The notes: generated by a model from the sequence alone, not told the origin. Numbered from the stretch's first letter, positions 46,216 to 57,050 are shown. The stretch: DNA of 64,000 nt from Cognaticolwellia mytili (GCF_002104475.1 NZ_NBOF01000006.1:124001-188000); one strand, 5' to 3'. Program-made: numbers and translations.

Positions 46216-47462
46216 CTAAAATCGTCCGTATCCTTCTTTGATAAGCTATATTTCTCTTGTGCTAGTGATAACAGTTCATTGCTATCTAGTTGACCGCCAT
46301 TTCTAGCTTGTGCCATTAAGGCCACCCATAAACTTTCAGTTCCATGTTTTTTGGGATACGCAATTTCAATAGAGCTATAGATATATAAACCACAATCATA
46401 AAGCGCTTGATAATTTCCTGCTTCAACTTGTTCTGGTAAAGATGAGCTTTTCATAATACCGAGACAGTTACCCTTTGCTTGCGCTACTTTTGCTTCAACA
46501 AAGTGTTGGTACTGAGGCACCAAGCTTAGCATGATTTTCTTTGCCATCATTTCCGCATGGCCTTCGTGCAACCAGTTATCTACGGGAGTTACTGCTTGGC
46601 CGGCCATTTTCTGGTACATGTGTGCCGCCTCATGTGCAAAGAACCATAAAGTCGCTGCTGGATTCTGCTCGTGATATGTCGCAGCCCCGTACCAATGCAT
46701 AAAAACCTGATTAGGCAAAACTCCGCCCTGACGCCCAAAGCTACCATCACTGGTTTCGCCAAATGAAGCAAATAACATCGGTTTATTTTCTATAACTCCG
46801 TAGGTGGCCTCCAGAAATGACATCATGCGAGGTAAGATAGTATCCAGCTGCCTACCAACAGTTTTTGTTAATTTGGCGTCAACAATACTAATGTAGTCTT
46901 CATTATAATTTAACCGCTGCTTGCCTATATAAAACTTTTGACCGTCATTTTTATCCCACCAAGATGTTTTCTTTAAATACGTTTGACTGCCTACGATAAT
47001 AGTATCATCAACAGGTGCCTTAATAGCCATCGCCCAAATATTTTCGCTACCTGAGCATATATTAGGGCAAGCGAAAAAACGCCCACTGTGCACTAGCATC
47101 CCACCATCAGAGAATGGAGAAAATGGCGCATAACTTTTTGGTAAATGAATATAGCTAGGAGTGAGTTGAAACCTCACCAAAGAAAACGGCTTGCCATCTT
47201 TACGCGTAGCGATCTCCTTACCATTAATATAATTAACGCTAAACTCTGAAGAAATCGGTAGCCAACGCTTTAATCGACTATCATCAGGCGAGTTTGCAAA
47301 CACCACTGCTTTGATCGGTTCTTTACTCTGATAACTAACAGTCCAGCCTAAGTCCGCATGCTTTTCAATCTCGGTAAAAAGAATGTCTTCTGCTACTGCA
47401 GATATTGAAAACCCACATAAAGCGATTACATAAAATGACATTTGGATAAGGCATCTGCGCAT
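46194..47462 (-). CDS. Secreted gluzincin-like HExxH protein of unknown function
   Basis: A 422-residue exported protein. A signal peptide (hydrophobic FYVIALCGFSISAVA, ending near residue 24) is followed by a beta-rich N-terminal part, then a zinc-protease motif HEAAH at 277-281 (in FFAHEAAHMYQ). EGHAEMMAKK about 20-25 residues later could supply the third zinc ligand. The layout recalls M61-like or other gluzincin metallopeptidases, but I cannot name the family. It should act in the periplasm or outside the cell. It begins two bases after the prkB stop, so it is probably co-transcribed with prkB. Confidence 0.6.
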   Translation of the reverse strand: MRRCLIQMSFYVIALCGFSISAVAEDILFTEIEKHADLGWTVSYQSKEPIKAVVFANSPDDSRLKRWLPISSEFSVNYINGKEIATRKDGKPFSLVRFQLTPSYIHLPKSYAPFSPFSDGGMLVHSGRFFACPNICSGSENIWAMAIKAPVDDTIIVGSQTYLKKTSWWDKNDGQKFYIGKQRLNYNEDYISIVDAKLTKTVGRQLDTILPRMMSFLEATYGVIENKPMLFASFGETSDGSFGRQGGVLPNQVFMHWYGAATYHEQNPAATLWFFAHEAAHMYQKMAGQAVTPVDNWLHEGHAEMMAKKIMLSLVPQYQHFVEAKVAQAKGNCLGIMKSSSLPEQVEAGNYQALYDCGLYIYSSIEIAYPKKHGTESLWVALMAQARNGGQLDSNELLSLAQEKYSLSKKDTDDFRRLIGIN

Positions 47463-47464
47463 GC

Positions 47465-48364
47465 CTATAAGTCACTCATCCAATCTAGTTGTTTATTTGC
47501 TTCGCGTTTTTTATACATTATATCTTTTATTAACGGTGTTAATATTAACTCCATCGCTAAGCCCATTTTACCGCCTGGCACCACTAAGGTATTCATCCGT
47601 GACATAAAAGCACCGTCAATCATGCTTAGATAATAAGGAAAATCTAAATGACTAGACTCTCTACAACGAATAACCACAAAGCTTTCATCTAGGGTTGGTA
47701 TCGCTTTCGCGCTAAATGGATTAGATGTATCAACCGTAGGCACTCGTTGAAAATTAATATGCGTTCGTGAAAATTGTGGCGTAATAAAAGAGATATAATC
47801 TTCCATACTTCTAACAATACTAGCCGTCACAGCTTCGCGGCTATGGCCACGCTGGTTGGTATCACGAATTATCTTCTGTATCCATTCTAGATTGACAATT
47901 GGCACCATACCAATCAGTAGGTCTACATGTTTCGCAACGTCATTTTTTTCGGTTACTACACCGCCATGTAAACCTTCGTAAAATAATAAATCAGTACCTT
48001 CACCTAGTTCTTCCCATGGAGTAAAAGTTCCTGGCATTTGATTATATGGTACGGCTTCATCAAAGGTATGAAGATATCGACGCATTTTTCCCTTACCCGT
48101 TTCAGAGTAATCTTTAAAGAGTTTCTCTAAAGCATCAAAATCATTCGCAGCATCGCCAAAATAACTAACATTACGTTGTTCTTCACGTGCTTTACGCTTT
48201 TCCAAATCCATTTCTTGTCGAGAGAAGCGATGAAAGCTATCCCCTTCAACTGTCGCAGAAGAAATACCAAGCGAGCGAAAAATATGCTCAAAAGACTCAA
48301 TGGTTGTTGATGTACCAGCGCCGGAAGAACCAGTAACAGCAATAATAGGATTACGTGACGACAT
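47465..48364 (-). CDS. prkB: Phosphoribulokinase-like protein PrkB
   Basis: A 299-residue P-loop kinase. Walker A is GSSGAGTS (12-19), EGDSFHRFSR follows near 39-48 and LLFYEGLHGG near residue 130. The length and pattern are those of the gammaproteobacterial PrkB group, related to phosphoribulokinase and uridine kinase but found in organisms without a Calvin cycle. The physiological substrate is unknown. It converges on neither neighbour; its upstream side is the rplQ terminator region. Confidence 0.93.
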   Translation of the reverse strand: MSSRNPIIAVTGSSGAGTSTTIESFEHIFRSLGISSATVEGDSFHRFSRQEMDLEKRKAREEQRNVSYFGDAANDFDALEKLFKDYSETGKGKMRRYLHTFDEAVPYNQMPGTFTPWEELGEGTDLLFYEGLHGGVVTEKNDVAKHVDLLIGMVPIVNLEWIQKIIRDTNQRGHSREAVTASIVRSMEDYISFITPQFSRTHINFQRVPTVDTSNPFSAKAIPTLDESFVVIRCRESSHLDFPYYLSMIDGAFMSRMNTLVVPGGKMGLAMELILTPLIKDIMYKKREANKQLDWMSDL

Positions 48365-48460
48365 TATGTATCAGCCTTACTATAGGTGGACAATTGTTAT
48401 ACGAGGTATTACTTGATGGGTCAAGCTTTTAGCTGCTACATATAATTTTCAGGCACAAAA

Positions 48461-48482
48461 AAGCGGAGCCTAAGCTCCGCTT
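48461..48482 (-). terminator. Rho-independent terminator of the alpha operon
   Basis: Nine-base perfect stem AAGCGGAGC/GCTCCGCTT (48461-48469 and 48474-48482), four-base loop, then a T run on the minus strand. It lies 36 bases downstream of rplQ and ends the long ribosomal-protein transcript. Confidence 0.93.
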
Positions 48483-48517
48483 TCAATTCCGTCAGAAGAA
48501 TTTAGTAGTTTACTAAA

Positions 48518-48925
48518 TTATGCTTCTGCGCTAGCTTCTTCAACAACTTCAGCAGCATCTTCTACTACTGGGCGGTCTACAAGCTCAACATAAGCCATAG
48601 GAGCTTTATCACCAGTACGGAAACCACATTTTAAAATGCGAGTGTAACCACCTGGACGTTCTTGGTAACGAGCACCAAGTTCGTTGAATAAAATACCTAC
48701 TACTTCTTTATCTTGTGTACGAGCAAACGCTAAACGGCGATTTGCAACACTGTCGGTTTTGGCCAATGTAATTAGTGGCTCAACAACGCGACGTAGTTCT
48801 TTAGCCTTAGCTACGGTAGTTTTGATCAAACCGTGCTTTACTAATGAACTTGCCATATTGCGGAACATCGCCTGGCGATGACTGCTATTACGGTTTAACT
48901 GGCGACCGCTTTTACGATGGCGCAT
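48518..48925 (-). CDS. rplQ: 50S ribosomal protein L17
   Basis: A 135-residue protein starting [20 protein letters not shown], the invariant L17 opening, with an acidic Ala/Glu-rich C-terminal tail ([16 protein letters not shown]) that is slightly longer than in E. coli. It binds 23S rRNA near the exit tunnel. It is the last gene of the alpha operon. Confidence 0.97.
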   Translation of the reverse strand: MRHRKSGRQLNRNSSHRQAMFRNMASSLVKHGLIKTTVAKAKELRRVVEPLITLAKTDSVANRRLAFARTQDKEVVGILFNELGARYQERPGGYTRILKCGFRTGDKAPMAYVELVDRPVVEDAAEVVEEASAEA

Positions 48926-48968
48926 AAGTTAATCCTTATCTCAACTATTAAAAAAAACGATGATCGAC

Positions 48969-49958
48969 TTAGTCGTTATCAGCTATGCTTTCAGGTGGCC
49001 AGTTTTCTAGGCGCATGCCTAGTGACAAACCACGAGACGCCAAAACGTCTTTGATTTCTGTTAAAGACTTCTTACCTAAATTAGGTGTTTTAAGAAGTTC
49101 AACTTCAGCACGCTGTACTAAATCGCCAATATATTGAATTGCTTCTGCTTTTAAACAGTTTGCTGAACGAACAGTAAGTTCAAGGTCATCAACAGGACGA
49201 AGCAAAATAGGATCAAACAGTGGTTTTTCCTCTTTTGGTTCGACTTCAGTCACATCACGAAGCTCAACAAACGCATCTAGCTGTTCAGCTAAAATTGTTG
49301 AAGCACGACGAATTGCTTCTTCAGGATCTAACGTACCGTTAGTTTCCATGTCTAGTACCAATTTGTCCAAATCTGTACGTTGTTCAACACGTGCAGAATC
49401 AACATCATAGGCAATTCTTACAACAGGACTAAATGAAGCATCAACTAACAAACGTCCAATTGCGCGATCTTCTTCCTCGGCATCACGTCGAGTTGAAGCT
49501 GGAACATAACCACGTCCCATTTCAACTTTAATACGCATACTGATAGAGCCGTCACCTGTCAAATGACAGATTACATGTGCTGGATTTGCAATTTCTACAT
49601 CACCATCATGTTGGATATCGGCTGCCGTTACAGGGCCTTCACCGGACTTAGTTAAGGTAAGAACAGCTTGATCTTTGCCTTCTAAACTTATAGCTAGTCC
49701 CTTAAGGTTTAACAGTATTTCGATGATGTCTTCTTGCACACCTTCTTTACTGCTGTACTCATGAAGTACACCATCAATTTCTACTTCAGTTACAGCACAA
49801 CCTGGCATTGAAGATAAAAGAATGCGGCGTAACGCATTACCTAAAGTGTGACCAAAACCACGTTCTAATGGCTCTAAAGTTACTTTAGCACGAGTAGCAC
49901 TAACAGTTTCGATATCAACCAATCGTGGTCTAAGGAATTCGGTTACAGAACCCTGCAT
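48969..49958 (-). CDS. rpoA: RNA polymerase alpha subunit
   Basis: The usual 329 residues. The N-terminal dimerisation domain has [23 protein letters not shown] near 27-50, and the C-terminal domain that binds UP elements and activators has [15 protein letters not shown] and [25 protein letters not shown] near 260-320. It lies between rpsD (24-base gap) and rplQ, as in other gammaproteobacteria. Confidence 0.98.
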   Translation of the reverse strand: MQGSVTEFLRPRLVDIETVSATRAKVTLEPLERGFGHTLGNALRRILLSSMPGCAVTEVEIDGVLHEYSSKEGVQEDIIEILLNLKGLAISLEGKDQAVLTLTKSGEGPVTAADIQHDGDVEIANPAHVICHLTGDGSISMRIKVEMGRGYVPASTRRDAEEEDRAIGRLLVDASFSPVVRIAYDVDSARVEQRTDLDKLVLDMETNGTLDPEEAIRRASTILAEQLDAFVELRDVTEVEPKEEKPLFDPILLRPVDDLELTVRSANCLKAEAIQYIGDLVQRAEVELLKTPNLGKKSLTEIKDVLASRGLSLGMRLENWPPESIADND

Positions 49959-49982
49959 TATGTCCTCTCTTAAAGTGCAACT

Positions 49983-50603
49983 TTACTTAGAGTAAAGTTC
50001 AACAATCAACTGTTCATTAATTTCGGCAGATAGGTCAGAACGATCAGGAACACGTTTGAAAACGCCTTCAAGTTTCTTGTTATCTACTTCAACCCAAACT
50101 GGCTTCTCACGTTGCTCAGCTAATTCTAAAGCAGCGATAATACGCGCTTGAGTTTTAGACTTTTCACGTACAGAAACTACATCTTCGGCTTTAACAGTGA
50201 AAGATGGAATATTAACAACAACACCGTTAACTACGATAGCTTTATGGCTAACTAGTTGACGAGCTTCAGCACGAGTGCTTGCATAGCCCATACGGTATAC
50301 TACGTTGTCAAGACGTTTCTCTAAAAGTTGCAACAAGTTTTCACCTGTATTGCCTTTTAGACGAGCCGCTTCTTTATAGTAGTTGCGGAATTGTTTTTCT
50401 AGAACGCCATATATACGACGAACTTTTTGTTTTTCACGAAGCTGAATACCGTAATCAGACAAACGACCGCGACGGGCGCCATGTTGACCTGGAATAGTTT
50501 CGATTTTACATTTAGTGTCAATTGCTCTAACACCGCTTTTAAGGAACAAATCTGTACCTTCGCGACGGCTAAGCTTTAACTTAGGACCTAAATATCTTGC
50601 CAT
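49983..50603 (-). CDS. rpsD: 30S ribosomal protein S4
   Basis: A 206-residue S4 of the family's usual length. It has the start [19 protein letters not shown], the S4 RNA-binding domain around [27 protein letters not shown], and no zinc cysteines. S4 nucleates 16S assembly and, as in E. coli, should repress translation of this operon through the leader at 51397-51489. Confidence 0.97.
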   Translation of the reverse strand: MARYLGPKLKLSRREGTDLFLKSGVRAIDTKCKIETIPGQHGARRGRLSDYGIQLREKQKVRRIYGVLEKQFRNYYKEAARLKGNTGENLLQLLEKRLDNVVYRMGYASTRAEARQLVSHKAIVVNGVVVNIPSFTVKAEDVVSVREKSKTQARIIAALELAEQREKPVWVEVDNKKLEGVFKRVPDRSDLSAEINEQLIVELYSK

Positions 50604-50636
50604 TTTACTTTCTCCAACATTCCTAAAAAATAGCGA

Positions 50637-51026
50637 TTAAACGCGACGTTTCTTAGGAGGACGACAACCATTATGAGGAATAGGTGTAACGTCAGTAATG
50701 TTGGTGATTTTAAAACCAGCAGCATTTAAGGCACGGATAGCAGATTCACGACCTGGACCTGGACCTTTAACGAACACTTCAATATTCTTCAAACCAAACT
50801 CTTGTGCAGTTTTACCAGCACGATCAGCAGCAACCTGTGCAGCGAATGGAGTAGATTTACGTGAACCACGGAAACCTGAACCACCTGCAGTTGCCCAAGA
50901 TAAAGCATTACCTTGACGATCTGTAAGAGTCACGATTGTGTTGTTGAAAGATGCATGGATATGAGCCATGCCATCAGCAACTTGTTTTTTAACGCGCTTA
51001 CGCGTTTTAACTGGTGTTTTAGCCAT
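50637..51026 (-). CDS. rpsK: 30S ribosomal protein S11
   Basis: A 129-residue protein with [19 protein letters not shown] near the start, [17 protein letters not shown], and the basic tail [18 protein letters not shown]. Length and order (13 bases after rpsM) match the alpha operon. Confidence 0.97.
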   Translation of the reverse strand: MAKTPVKTRKRVKKQVADGMAHIHASFNNTIVTLTDRQGNALSWATAGGSGFRGSRKSTPFAAQVAADRAGKTAQEFGLKNIEVFVKGPGPGRESAIRALNAAGFKITNITDVTPIPHNGCRPPKKRRV

Positions 51027-51039
51027 TGTCTAGTTCCTC

Positions 51040-51396
51040 TTACTTCTTAATTGGCTTACGAGGACCTTTACGGGTGCGCGCATTAGTTTTAGTGCGTTGA
51101 CCACGTAGAGGAAGACTGCGACGGTGGCGAATACCACGGTAACAACCTAAATCCATAAGACGTTTAATGTTCATTGAAACTTCACGGCGTAAATCACCTT
51201 CAACGGTGTATTTATCCACTTCTGCACGAAGCAAATCAATTTGAGCTTCGTCCAATTCACTGATCTTAGTTGACTCTGCAATACCAGTAGCTACACAAAT
51301 TGCTTTCGCACGTGTTGCTCCGATACCGAAGATCGCAGTAATGGCTATTACTGCATGCTTACGATCAGGGATGTTAATGCCAGCGATACGGGCCAC
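51040..51396 (-). CDS. rpsM: 30S ribosomal protein S13
   Basis: I start this at GTG 51396, giving [14 protein letters not shown] and 118 residues. AGGAG lies nine bases ahead, while an upstream in-frame ATG at 51405 abuts the AGGAG directly. E. coli rpsM also uses GTG within the same S4-regulated leader. The basic C-terminus [21 protein letters not shown] is typical. First gene of the alpha operon. Confidence 0.95.
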   Translation of the reverse strand: MARIAGINIPDRKHAVIAITAIFGIGATRAKAICVATGIAESTKISELDEAQIDLLRAEVDKYTVEGDLRREVSMNIKRLMDLGCYRGIRHRRSLPLRGQRTKTNARTRKGPRKPIKK

Positions 51397-51489
51397 TAAA
51401 CACATCTCCTATTTTTAAATTAAAATTTACCAGTTGAAAAGCCCGTTAGGATACTCAACCAGCCGCATTTCTTTGTAAATCGAAGCGGC
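51397..51489 (-). promoter_or_regulatory. Alpha-operon S4-responsive leader (pseudoknot RBS)
   Basis: On the minus strand this leader contains TTGAGTATCC, ACGGGCTTTTCAA and then AGGAG before the GTG of rpsM. From memory it lines up with the E. coli alpha-operon leader, whose pseudoknot binds S4 and traps the 30S subunit. Visible stems pair 51462-51466 with 51485-51489 (GCCGC/GCGGC) and 51433-51437 with 51455-51459 (GTTGA/TCAAC). S4 is encoded in the same operon, so feedback control is expected. Confidence 0.8.
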
Positions 51490-51495
51490 ATTATA
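51490..51495 (-). promoter_or_regulatory. Candidate -10 box of an alpha-operon promoter
   Basis: A perfect TATAAT preceded by CTCTG and followed by GCCGC, nearly the same context as the S10 promoter. It lies just upstream of the S4 leader. No good -35 is found at 16-18 bases (GTGGTA at 17), so strength is uncertain; readthrough from the spc operon is also expected. Confidence 0.5.
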
Positions 51496-51551
51496 CAGAG
51501 TTATCGGCATAATACCACTTCTAAAAGATCTAGCTGTTACTTAGGTTATTA

Positions 51552-51665
51552 CTAACCTTGACGTTGTTTATGCTTTGGCTCTTCACAGATTACGCGAACA
51601 ACACCAGCACGTTTAACAACTTTACAGTTACGACAAATCTTTTTTACGGATGCACGTACTTTCAT
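51552..51665 (-). CDS. rpmJ: 50S ribosomal protein L36
   Basis: A 37-residue frame, [17 protein letters not shown] and onward to KHKQRQG. It is the zinc-binding form: Cys11, Cys14, Cys27 and His32. It lies 28 bases after secY, the standard position at the end of the spc operon. Confidence 0.96.
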   Translation of the reverse strand: MKVRASVKKICRNCKVVKRAGVVRVICEEPKHKQRQG

Positions 51666-51693
51666 TTTATACTCCGTTACCTAATGACTCAGT

Positions 51694-53019
51694 CTAACGA
51701 CCGTAGCCCTTAAGGTTTGCTTTTTTAAGTACATTGTCATATTGATGAGACATCAAATGTGTTTGTACTTGTGCCATAAAGTCCATTATCACAACTACTA
51801 TAATTAGTAGTGATGTGCCGCCAAAATAAAAATTAACGTCCCATGCCATGATAATAAACTGAGGTACCAAACAGATAAAGGTAATATACATCGCACCAAC
51901 TAAGGTTAAACGTGTCATTACTTTATCAATATATTTTGACGTTTGTTCACCAGGACGAATCCCAGGAATAAACGCACCAGATTTCTTAAGGTTATCTGCA
52001 GTTTCACGCGGATTGAAAACAAGAGCCGTGTAAAAGAAACAGAAAAATATTATCGCTGCAGCAAGTAACATTACATAAAGCGGCTGTCCTGGAGAAATAG
52101 CAAGAGATACTTCTTGTAGGAAATCAGCAACCATACCGTCACCTTGTCCGAACCAGCTCGCAAGCGTGCCTGGGAACAAGATAATACTTGAAGCGAAAAT
52201 TGGTGGAATAACACCTGCCATATTTACTTTAAGTGGTAAATGTGTACTTTGCGCGGCAAACACCTTACGGCCTTGCTGACGCTTCGCGTAATTAACAACG
52301 ATACGTCGTTGACCACGTTCCACAAATACTACAAAGAAAGTTGTAGCAAATATAATTACGCCAATTAGCAATAATACTAATAAGTGCAATTCACCTTGAC
52401 GCGCCGCTTCTGCTGTTTGACCAACAGCTGACGGCATACCAGCAACAATACCTGCAAATATCAAAATAGAAATACCGTTACCAATACCACGTTCAGTAAT
52501 TTGCTCACCTAACCACATTAAAAACATGGTACCAGTAACCAAACTCACTACCGCAGCAAAGTAGAACCCGAAACCTGCGTCCATTACTAGACCTGGCATC
52601 ATTCCTGGTAAACTTTTTGCTATTGCAATTGATTGTACAGTCGCTAGAACTAAAGTGCCGTAGCGGGTGTATTGGCTGATCTTACGACGTCCAGCTTCAC
52701 CTTCTTTTTTAAGCTCTGCCATTGCGGGATGAACCACAGTAAGCAATTGCATAATAATTGAAGCTGAGATGTACGGCATAATACCAAGTGCCAATACTGA
52801 GGCTCGCTCAAGTGCACCACCAGAGAACATGTTAAACATTTCTACAATGGTGCCCTTTTGTTGATCGAACAACTGAGCTAATACAGCGGCGTCAATACCA
52901 GGGATTGGCACAAATGATCCTAAACGAAACACAATAAGTGCGCCGAATACAAACCACAATCTTTGTTTAAGCTCAGACAAACCGCCTTGCGCTTTATTAT
53001 CCATTCCTGGTGTAGCCAT
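51694..53019 (-). CDS. secY: Preprotein translocase subunit SecY
   Basis: Started at ATG 53019 ([21 protein letters not shown]), ten bases after GAGGAA; a longer frame into rplO is not needed. The 441-residue protein has ten membrane spans, with [27 protein letters not shown], the conserved cytoplasmic loop [14 protein letters not shown] and [13 protein letters not shown]. It forms the SecYEG protein-conducting channel. It lies 7 bases after rplO in the spc operon. Confidence 0.97.
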   Translation of the reverse strand: MATPGMDNKAQGGLSELKQRLWFVFGALIVFRLGSFVPIPGIDAAVLAQLFDQQKGTIVEMFNMFSGGALERASVLALGIMPYISASIIMQLLTVVHPAMAELKKEGEAGRRKISQYTRYGTLVLATVQSIAIAKSLPGMMPGLVMDAGFGFYFAAVVSLVTGTMFLMWLGEQITERGIGNGISILIFAGIVAGMPSAVGQTAEAARQGELHLLVLLLIGVIIFATTFFVVFVERGQRRIVVNYAKRQQGRKVFAAQSTHLPLKVNMAGVIPPIFASSIILFPGTLASWFGQGDGMVADFLQEVSLAISPGQPLYVMLLAAAIIFFCFFYTALVFNPRETADNLKKSGAFIPGIRPGEQTSKYIDKVMTRLTLVGAMYITFICLVPQFIIMAWDVNFYFGGTSLLIIVVVIMDFMAQVQTHLMSHQYDNVLKKANLKGYGR

Positions 53020-53026
53020 AACCGTA

Positions 53027-53461
53027 CTATTCCTCGATTTTTCCGCCTGCTGCTTCAATAGCTGCACGAGCGCCTTTAGTAACACTTAAACCACGAACAG
53101 TAAGTGGACGTGTGATTTCACCAGAAAGCATGATTTTCACAGACACAATGTTACGTGTGATTAAGTTAGCATCTTTAAGGGCAAAGATATCGACAACATC
53201 ACCAGTGATGTTGTTTAGCTCATGTAAACGTACTTCAGCGCGAACTAAAGATTTACGTGACGTGAAACCAAACTTAGGTAAACGTTGTTTCAATGGCATT
53301 TGACCACCTTCGAAACCAGGACGTACACTACCGCCAGAACGAGACTTCTGACCTTTGTGACCACGACCACCTGTTTTGCCTATGCCAGAACCAATACCAC
53401 GACCACAGCGTTTCTTGGCTTTCTTAGCACCTGGTGCAGGAGATAAAGTATTTAAATGCAT
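53027..53461 (-). CDS. rplO: 50S ribosomal protein L15
   Basis: A 144-residue protein starting [18 protein letters not shown], with the glycine- and lysine-rich loop [20 protein letters not shown] that enters 23S rRNA. Two bases after rpmD. spc operon. Confidence 0.97.
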   Translation of the reverse strand: MHLNTLSPAPGAKKAKKRCGRGIGSGIGKTGGRGHKGQKSRSGGSVRPGFEGGQMPLKQRLPKFGFTSRKSLVRAEVRLHELNNITGDVVDIFALKDANLITRNIVSVKIMLSGEITRPLTVRGLSVTKGARAAIEAAGGKIEE

Positions 53462-53463
53462 TA

Positions 53464-53643
53464 TTAATCCTCCACCTTAATCATATAAGATACTTGATTG
53501 ATCATACCACGTACAGCGGGAGTATCTTCTAACTCTACTGTATGACGGATACGACGTAAACCAAGACCTTTTAATGTAGCTCTATGCTTCGGTAAACGAC
53601 CGATAGAACTTTTTAACTGAGTTATTCTAACTGTTTTAGCCAT
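53464..53643 (-). CDS. rpmD: 50S ribosomal protein L30
   Basis: Start at ATG 53643 gives the family-sized 59 residues ([20 protein letters not shown]); a TTG two codons earlier is possible. [20 protein letters not shown] is the L30 core. It follows rpsE by six bases in the spc operon. Confidence 0.95.
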   Translation of the reverse strand: MAKTVRITQLKSSIGRLPKHRATLKGLGLRRIRHTVELEDTPAVRGMINQVSYMIKVED

Positions 53644-53649
53644 GCTCAA

Positions 53650-54159
53650 TTACCCCAAAATGTCTGAAACGCTTTTGCCACGTTTAGCTGCAACAGCTTC
53701 AGGCGAATGCATATTCGCAAGAGCAGAAACAGTAGCGCGAACTACGTTGATTGGGTTGGTAGAACCGTATGCTTTTGACAATACGTTCTGTACGCCTGCA
53801 ACTTCTAGTACTGCACGCATCGCGCCACCGGCGATGATACCTGTACCTTCAGAAGCTGGTTGCATGTAAACTTTAGAACCAGAGTGCTTGCCTTTGATAG
53901 CATGCTGAAGAGTAGTACCCTTCAAATCAACGGTTACTAAGTTACGACGTGCTTTTTCCATTGCTTTTTGGATTGCAGCAGGCACTTCACGTGCTTTACC
54001 GTAACCAAAACCAACGCGACCAGCGCCATCACCAACTACTGTTAGTGCTGTGAAACTGAAAATACGACCACCTTTAACCACTTTTGATACGCGGTTAACT
54101 GCGATTAGCTTTTCAGCCATATCACTTTGTTGTGAGTTTTCTTGATTATGATTAGCCAT
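53650..54159 (-). CDS. rpsE: 30S ribosomal protein S5
   Basis: Start at ATG 54159 ([19 protein letters not shown]), which has AGGGG five to six bases ahead. The 169-residue product has [23 protein letters not shown] (dsRNA-binding domain) and [20 protein letters not shown]. The N-terminal Gln/Asn/Ser stretch is slightly longer than in E. coli. S5 takes part in decoding fidelity. spc operon. Confidence 0.95.
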   Translation of the reverse strand: MANHNQENSQQSDMAEKLIAVNRVSKVVKGGRIFSFTALTVVGDGAGRVGFGYGKAREVPAAIQKAMEKARRNLVTVDLKGTTLQHAIKGKHSGSKVYMQPASEGTGIIAGGAMRAVLEVAGVQNVLSKAYGSTNPINVVRATVSALANMHSPEAVAAKRGKSVSDILG

Positions 54160-54168
54160 TATCAACCC

Positions 54169-54522
54169 CTAAAACTGAAGACCAGCTTCACGAGCTGCAT
54201 CTGCTAACGCTTTCACGCGACCATGGTAACGGAAACCTGAACGGTCAAAAGCAACTTTAGAGATGCCTTTAGCTACTGCACGTTCTGCAATTGCTTTACC
54301 TACAGCCGTAGCTGCTTCAACGTTACCTGTTTTCTCTAACTGAGCACTAACTTCTTTGTCTAAAGTAGACGCTGATGCGATTACTTCAGAACCAGTTGGA
54401 GCGATCAATTGCGCGTAAATATGGCGAGGAGTACGGTGTACGACTAAACGATTCGCACCCAGCTCGCTAATTTTTGCACGAGCGCGTTTAGCGCGGCGCA
54501 AACGAGATGTTTTCTTATCCAT
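54169..54522 (-). CDS. rplR: 50S ribosomal protein L18
   Basis: A 117-residue protein ([18 protein letters not shown] start, [26 protein letters not shown] end). It binds 5S rRNA with L5. It lies between rplF and rpsE, as is standard. Confidence 0.97.
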   Translation of the reverse strand: MDKKTSRLRRAKRARAKISELGANRLVVHRTPRHIYAQLIAPTGSEVIASASTLDKEVSAQLEKTGNVEAATAVGKAIAERAVAKGISKVAFDRSGFRYHGRVKALADAAREAGLQF

Positions 54523-54531
54523 CGTATTACC

Positions 54532-55065
54532 CTACTTTTTCTTAGCTTCTTTACGACGTACATTCTCATCGCTATAACGAATCCCTTTACCTTTATAAGG
54601 CTCAGGTTTACGATATGCACGAATGTTCGCTGCGGTTTGACCAACTAACTGCTTGTCAGCGCCTTTCAGCGTGATTTCAGTTTGGCTAGGAGTTTCAACG
54701 GTAATTCCTTCAGGAATTGCGTGGTCAACTGGGTGTGAAAAACCTAAAGATAAGTTCAAAGACTTACCAGCAGCTTTAGCACGGTAACCAACACCGTTTA
54801 ACAACAATTTCTTTTCAAAACCCTTACTAACACCTTCAACCATATTATTGATTAAAGAGCGTACTGTACCGGCTTGAGCCCAAGCGCCTTTAACATCAGC
54901 AACGATTGTAGTGATGATGTTGTTTTCTTCTTGAGAAACAACAACGTCGCTATGGATCGTGTGAGATAATTCGCCAATTGGACCTTTAACTTTAATGTCT
55001 TGACCTGATAACGTAATAGTAACGCCAGCAGGGATTGCGACAGGTGCTTTTGCAACACGAGACAT
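54532..55065 (-). CDS. rplF: 50S ribosomal protein L6
   Basis: The family's usual 177 residues: [43 protein letters not shown] and the C-terminal [25 protein letters not shown]. It sits near the factor-binding site of the large subunit. spc operon. Confidence 0.97.
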   Translation of the reverse strand: MSRVAKAPVAIPAGVTITLSGQDIKVKGPIGELSHTIHSDVVVSQEENNIITTIVADVKGAWAQAGTVRSLINNMVEGVSKGFEKKLLLNGVGYRAKAAGKSLNLSLGFSHPVDHAIPEGITVETPSQTEITLKGADKQLVGQTAANIRAYRKPEPYKGKGIRYSDENVRRKEAKKK

Positions 55066-55077
55066 AATTCTGCTCCT

Positions 55078-55467
55078 TTACTCTACGAAACCAAGAACTT
55101 CACCGCCAAGACCCGCATTGCGAGCGGCGCGATCAGTCATAAGACCTTTAGAAGTAGAAATAATAGCGATACCCATGCCTGCTAATACTTTAGGAAGCTC
55201 TTGAGCTCCTTTGTATACGCGAAGACCTGGACGTGAAACACGTTTGATCACTTCAATTACTTCTTTACCTTCAAAATATTTCAATTCAACAGTTAGTTCA
55301 GGTTTAGCACCTTCAACAACTGAAAATTCTGAAATGTAACCTTCTTCTTTAAGCAAGTTGGCAAGTGCAACTTTAACCTTTGAAGATGGCATTGTAACTG
55401 CAGTCTTTGCTGCAGATTGACCGTTGCGGATGCGTGTAAACATGTCCGCGATAGGATCAGTCATCAT
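55078..55467 (-). CDS. rpsH: 30S ribosomal protein S8
   Basis: Start at ATG 55467 gives [17 protein letters not shown] and 129 residues, with GGAG nine bases ahead; an ATG two codons upstream is too close to that site. [29 protein letters not shown] is the conserved C-terminal domain. In E. coli S8 represses the spc operon at rplE. Confidence 0.95.
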   Translation of the reverse strand: MMTDPIADMFTRIRNGQSAAKTAVTMPSSKVKVALANLLKEEGYISEFSVVEGAKPELTVELKYFEGKEVIEVIKRVSRPGLRVYKGAQELPKVLAGMGIAIISTSKGLMTDRAARNAGLGGEVLGFVE

Positions 55468-55486
55468 AACCATTTACTCCCGTGAA

Positions 55487-55792
55487 TTACCAACTAGCTT
55501 TCTTAAGACCTGGAACTTCACCGCGCATCATAGTTTCACGTAATTTAATACGGCTTAAACCGAATTTACGTAAGTAACCATGTGGACGGCCAGTAATGTT
55601 ACAACGGTTACGTTGACGACTACTGCTCGAATCACGAGGTAATGCTTGAAGTTTCAATACTGCATCCCAGCGTTCTTCTTCAGAAGAATCTACACCGGAG
55701 ATGATAGCTTTTAGTGCACTACGCTTTTCAGCATATTGAGCAACTAATTTGGTTCTTTTAGCTTCACGAGCTTTCATTGACGTTTTAGCCAT
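55487..55792 (-). CDS. rpsN: 30S ribosomal protein S14
   Basis: A 101-residue long-form S14 ([17 protein letters not shown] start, [23 protein letters not shown]-like end). It lacks the zinc CxxC pairs of the short form. spc operon, between rplE and rpsH. Confidence 0.97.
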   Translation of the reverse strand: MAKTSMKAREAKRTKLVAQYAEKRSALKAIISGVDSSEEERWDAVLKLQALPRDSSSSRQRNRCNITGRPHGYLRKFGLSRIKLRETMMRGEVPGLKKASW

Positions 55793-55796
55793 AACT

Positions 55797-56342
55797 CTAC
55801 ACCTTCTTCTTAAATGGGAAGTTGAAGGCAGTCAATAATGCATGACCTTCTTCGTTGTCCTTCGCACTTGTAGTGATAGTGATATCCATTCCGCGAATTT
55901 TATCGATTTTATCGTAATCGATTTCAGGGAAAATGATCTGCTCACGTACGCCCATGCTGTAGTTACCACGACCATCGAATGACTTAGGATTCAAGCCACG
56001 GAAATCGCGGATACGAGGAATAGAAATAGAGATAAGACGCTCTAAAAATTCCCACATACGTTCGCCACGTAGAGTTACTTTTGTACCAATAGGGTACCCT
56101 TCACGAATCTTAAAGCCCGCTACTGATTTGCGTGCTACAGTCGTAACAGGTTTTTGACCTGAGATTGCAGTAAGATCATTTGTGGCATGTTCTAGTACTT
56201 TTTTATCAGCAATAGCTTCACCAACACCCATGTTAAGGGTGATCTTTTCAATCCGAGGGACTTGCATGACACTTTTGTATTCAAACTTCTTTTGAAGCTC
56301 TGCAACAATTGTATCTTTGTAAAAATCATGCAGTTTCGCCAT
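55797..56342 (-). CDS. rplE: 50S ribosomal protein L5
   Basis: A 181-residue protein with [34 protein letters not shown] and [19 protein letters not shown]. It binds 5S rRNA. It lies 12 bases after rplX; in E. coli the S8 target lies around its start. Confidence 0.97.
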   Translation of the reverse strand: MAKLHDFYKDTIVAELQKKFEYKSVMQVPRIEKITLNMGVGEAIADKKVLEHATNDLTAISGQKPVTTVARKSVAGFKIREGYPIGTKVTLRGERMWEFLERLISISIPRIRDFRGLNPKSFDGRGNYSMGVREQIIFPEIDYDKIDKIRGMDITITTSAKDNEEGHALLTAFNFPFKKKV

Positions 56343-56354
56343 CGTTTACTCCAA

Positions 56355-56669
56355 TTATATTAATTCGTTATTAGATTTGAAAAAACGAACTTTTTTGCCG
56401 TCTTCATCTCTAAAACCAACACGATCTGCTTTCCCATTAGCTGGGTTAACAATTGCAATGTTGGAAACATGTAAAGGTGCTTCTTTTTCAACAATCCCAC
56501 CAGGCTGCTGTAACTGAGGTACAGGCTTAGTGTGCTTTTTGATTAAGTTAATACCTTCAACAAATACTTTGCCTTCTTCAACAAGAACTTTGGTAACTTT
56601 ACCAGTTTTTCCCTTGTCTTTGCCTGCAAGTACGATTACTTCATCATCACGACGAATCTTAGATGCCAT
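56355..56669 (-). CDS. rplX: 50S ribosomal protein L24
   Basis: A 104-residue KOW-domain protein ([19 protein letters not shown] near the start, [10 protein letters not shown]). It is an early-assembly protein of the large subunit. spc operon. Confidence 0.97.
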   Translation of the reverse strand: MASKIRRDDEVIVLAGKDKGKTGKVTKVLVEEGKVFVEGINLIKKHTKPVPQLQQPGGIVEKEAPLHVSNIAIVNPANGKADRVGFRDEDGKKVRFFKSNNELI

Positions 56670-56681
56670 TATCGTTACTCC

Positions 56682-57050
56682 TTAAAGTACTTCTGGTGCA
56701 AGTGAAACAATTTTCATGAATTTTTCATTACGAAGTTCACGAGTCACAGGACCGAAAATACGAGTACCAATTGGTTGTAAGTTAGCATTTAACATTACAG
56801 CCGCGTTTTCATCGAAACGGATAGTAGAACCATCAGAACGACGAACACCTTTCTTAGTGCGCACCACTACTGCAGTAAGAACATCACCTTTTTTAACTTT
56901 GCCGCGAGGATTTGATTCCTTCACTGCAATTTTAATGATGTCACCAATGCGTGCGTAGCGACGGTGCGAACCACCAAGAACCTTTATACATTGTACACGT
57001 CGAGCGCCGCTGTTATCAGCTACGTTCAATTGTGATTGCATTTGGATCAT
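56682..57050 (-). CDS. rplN: 50S ribosomal protein L14
   Basis: A 122-residue protein, [21 protein letters not shown] to the C-terminal [12 protein letters not shown], the usual L14. It is the first gene of the spc operon, preceded by a promoter at 57154-57159 and separated from rpsQ by 430 bases. Confidence 0.97.
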   Translation of the reverse strand: MIQMQSQLNVADNSGARRVQCIKVLGGSHRRYARIGDIIKIAVKESNPRGKVKKGDVLTAVVVRTKKGVRRSDGSTIRFDENAAVMLNANLQPIGTRIFGPVTRELRNEKFMKIVSLAPEVL

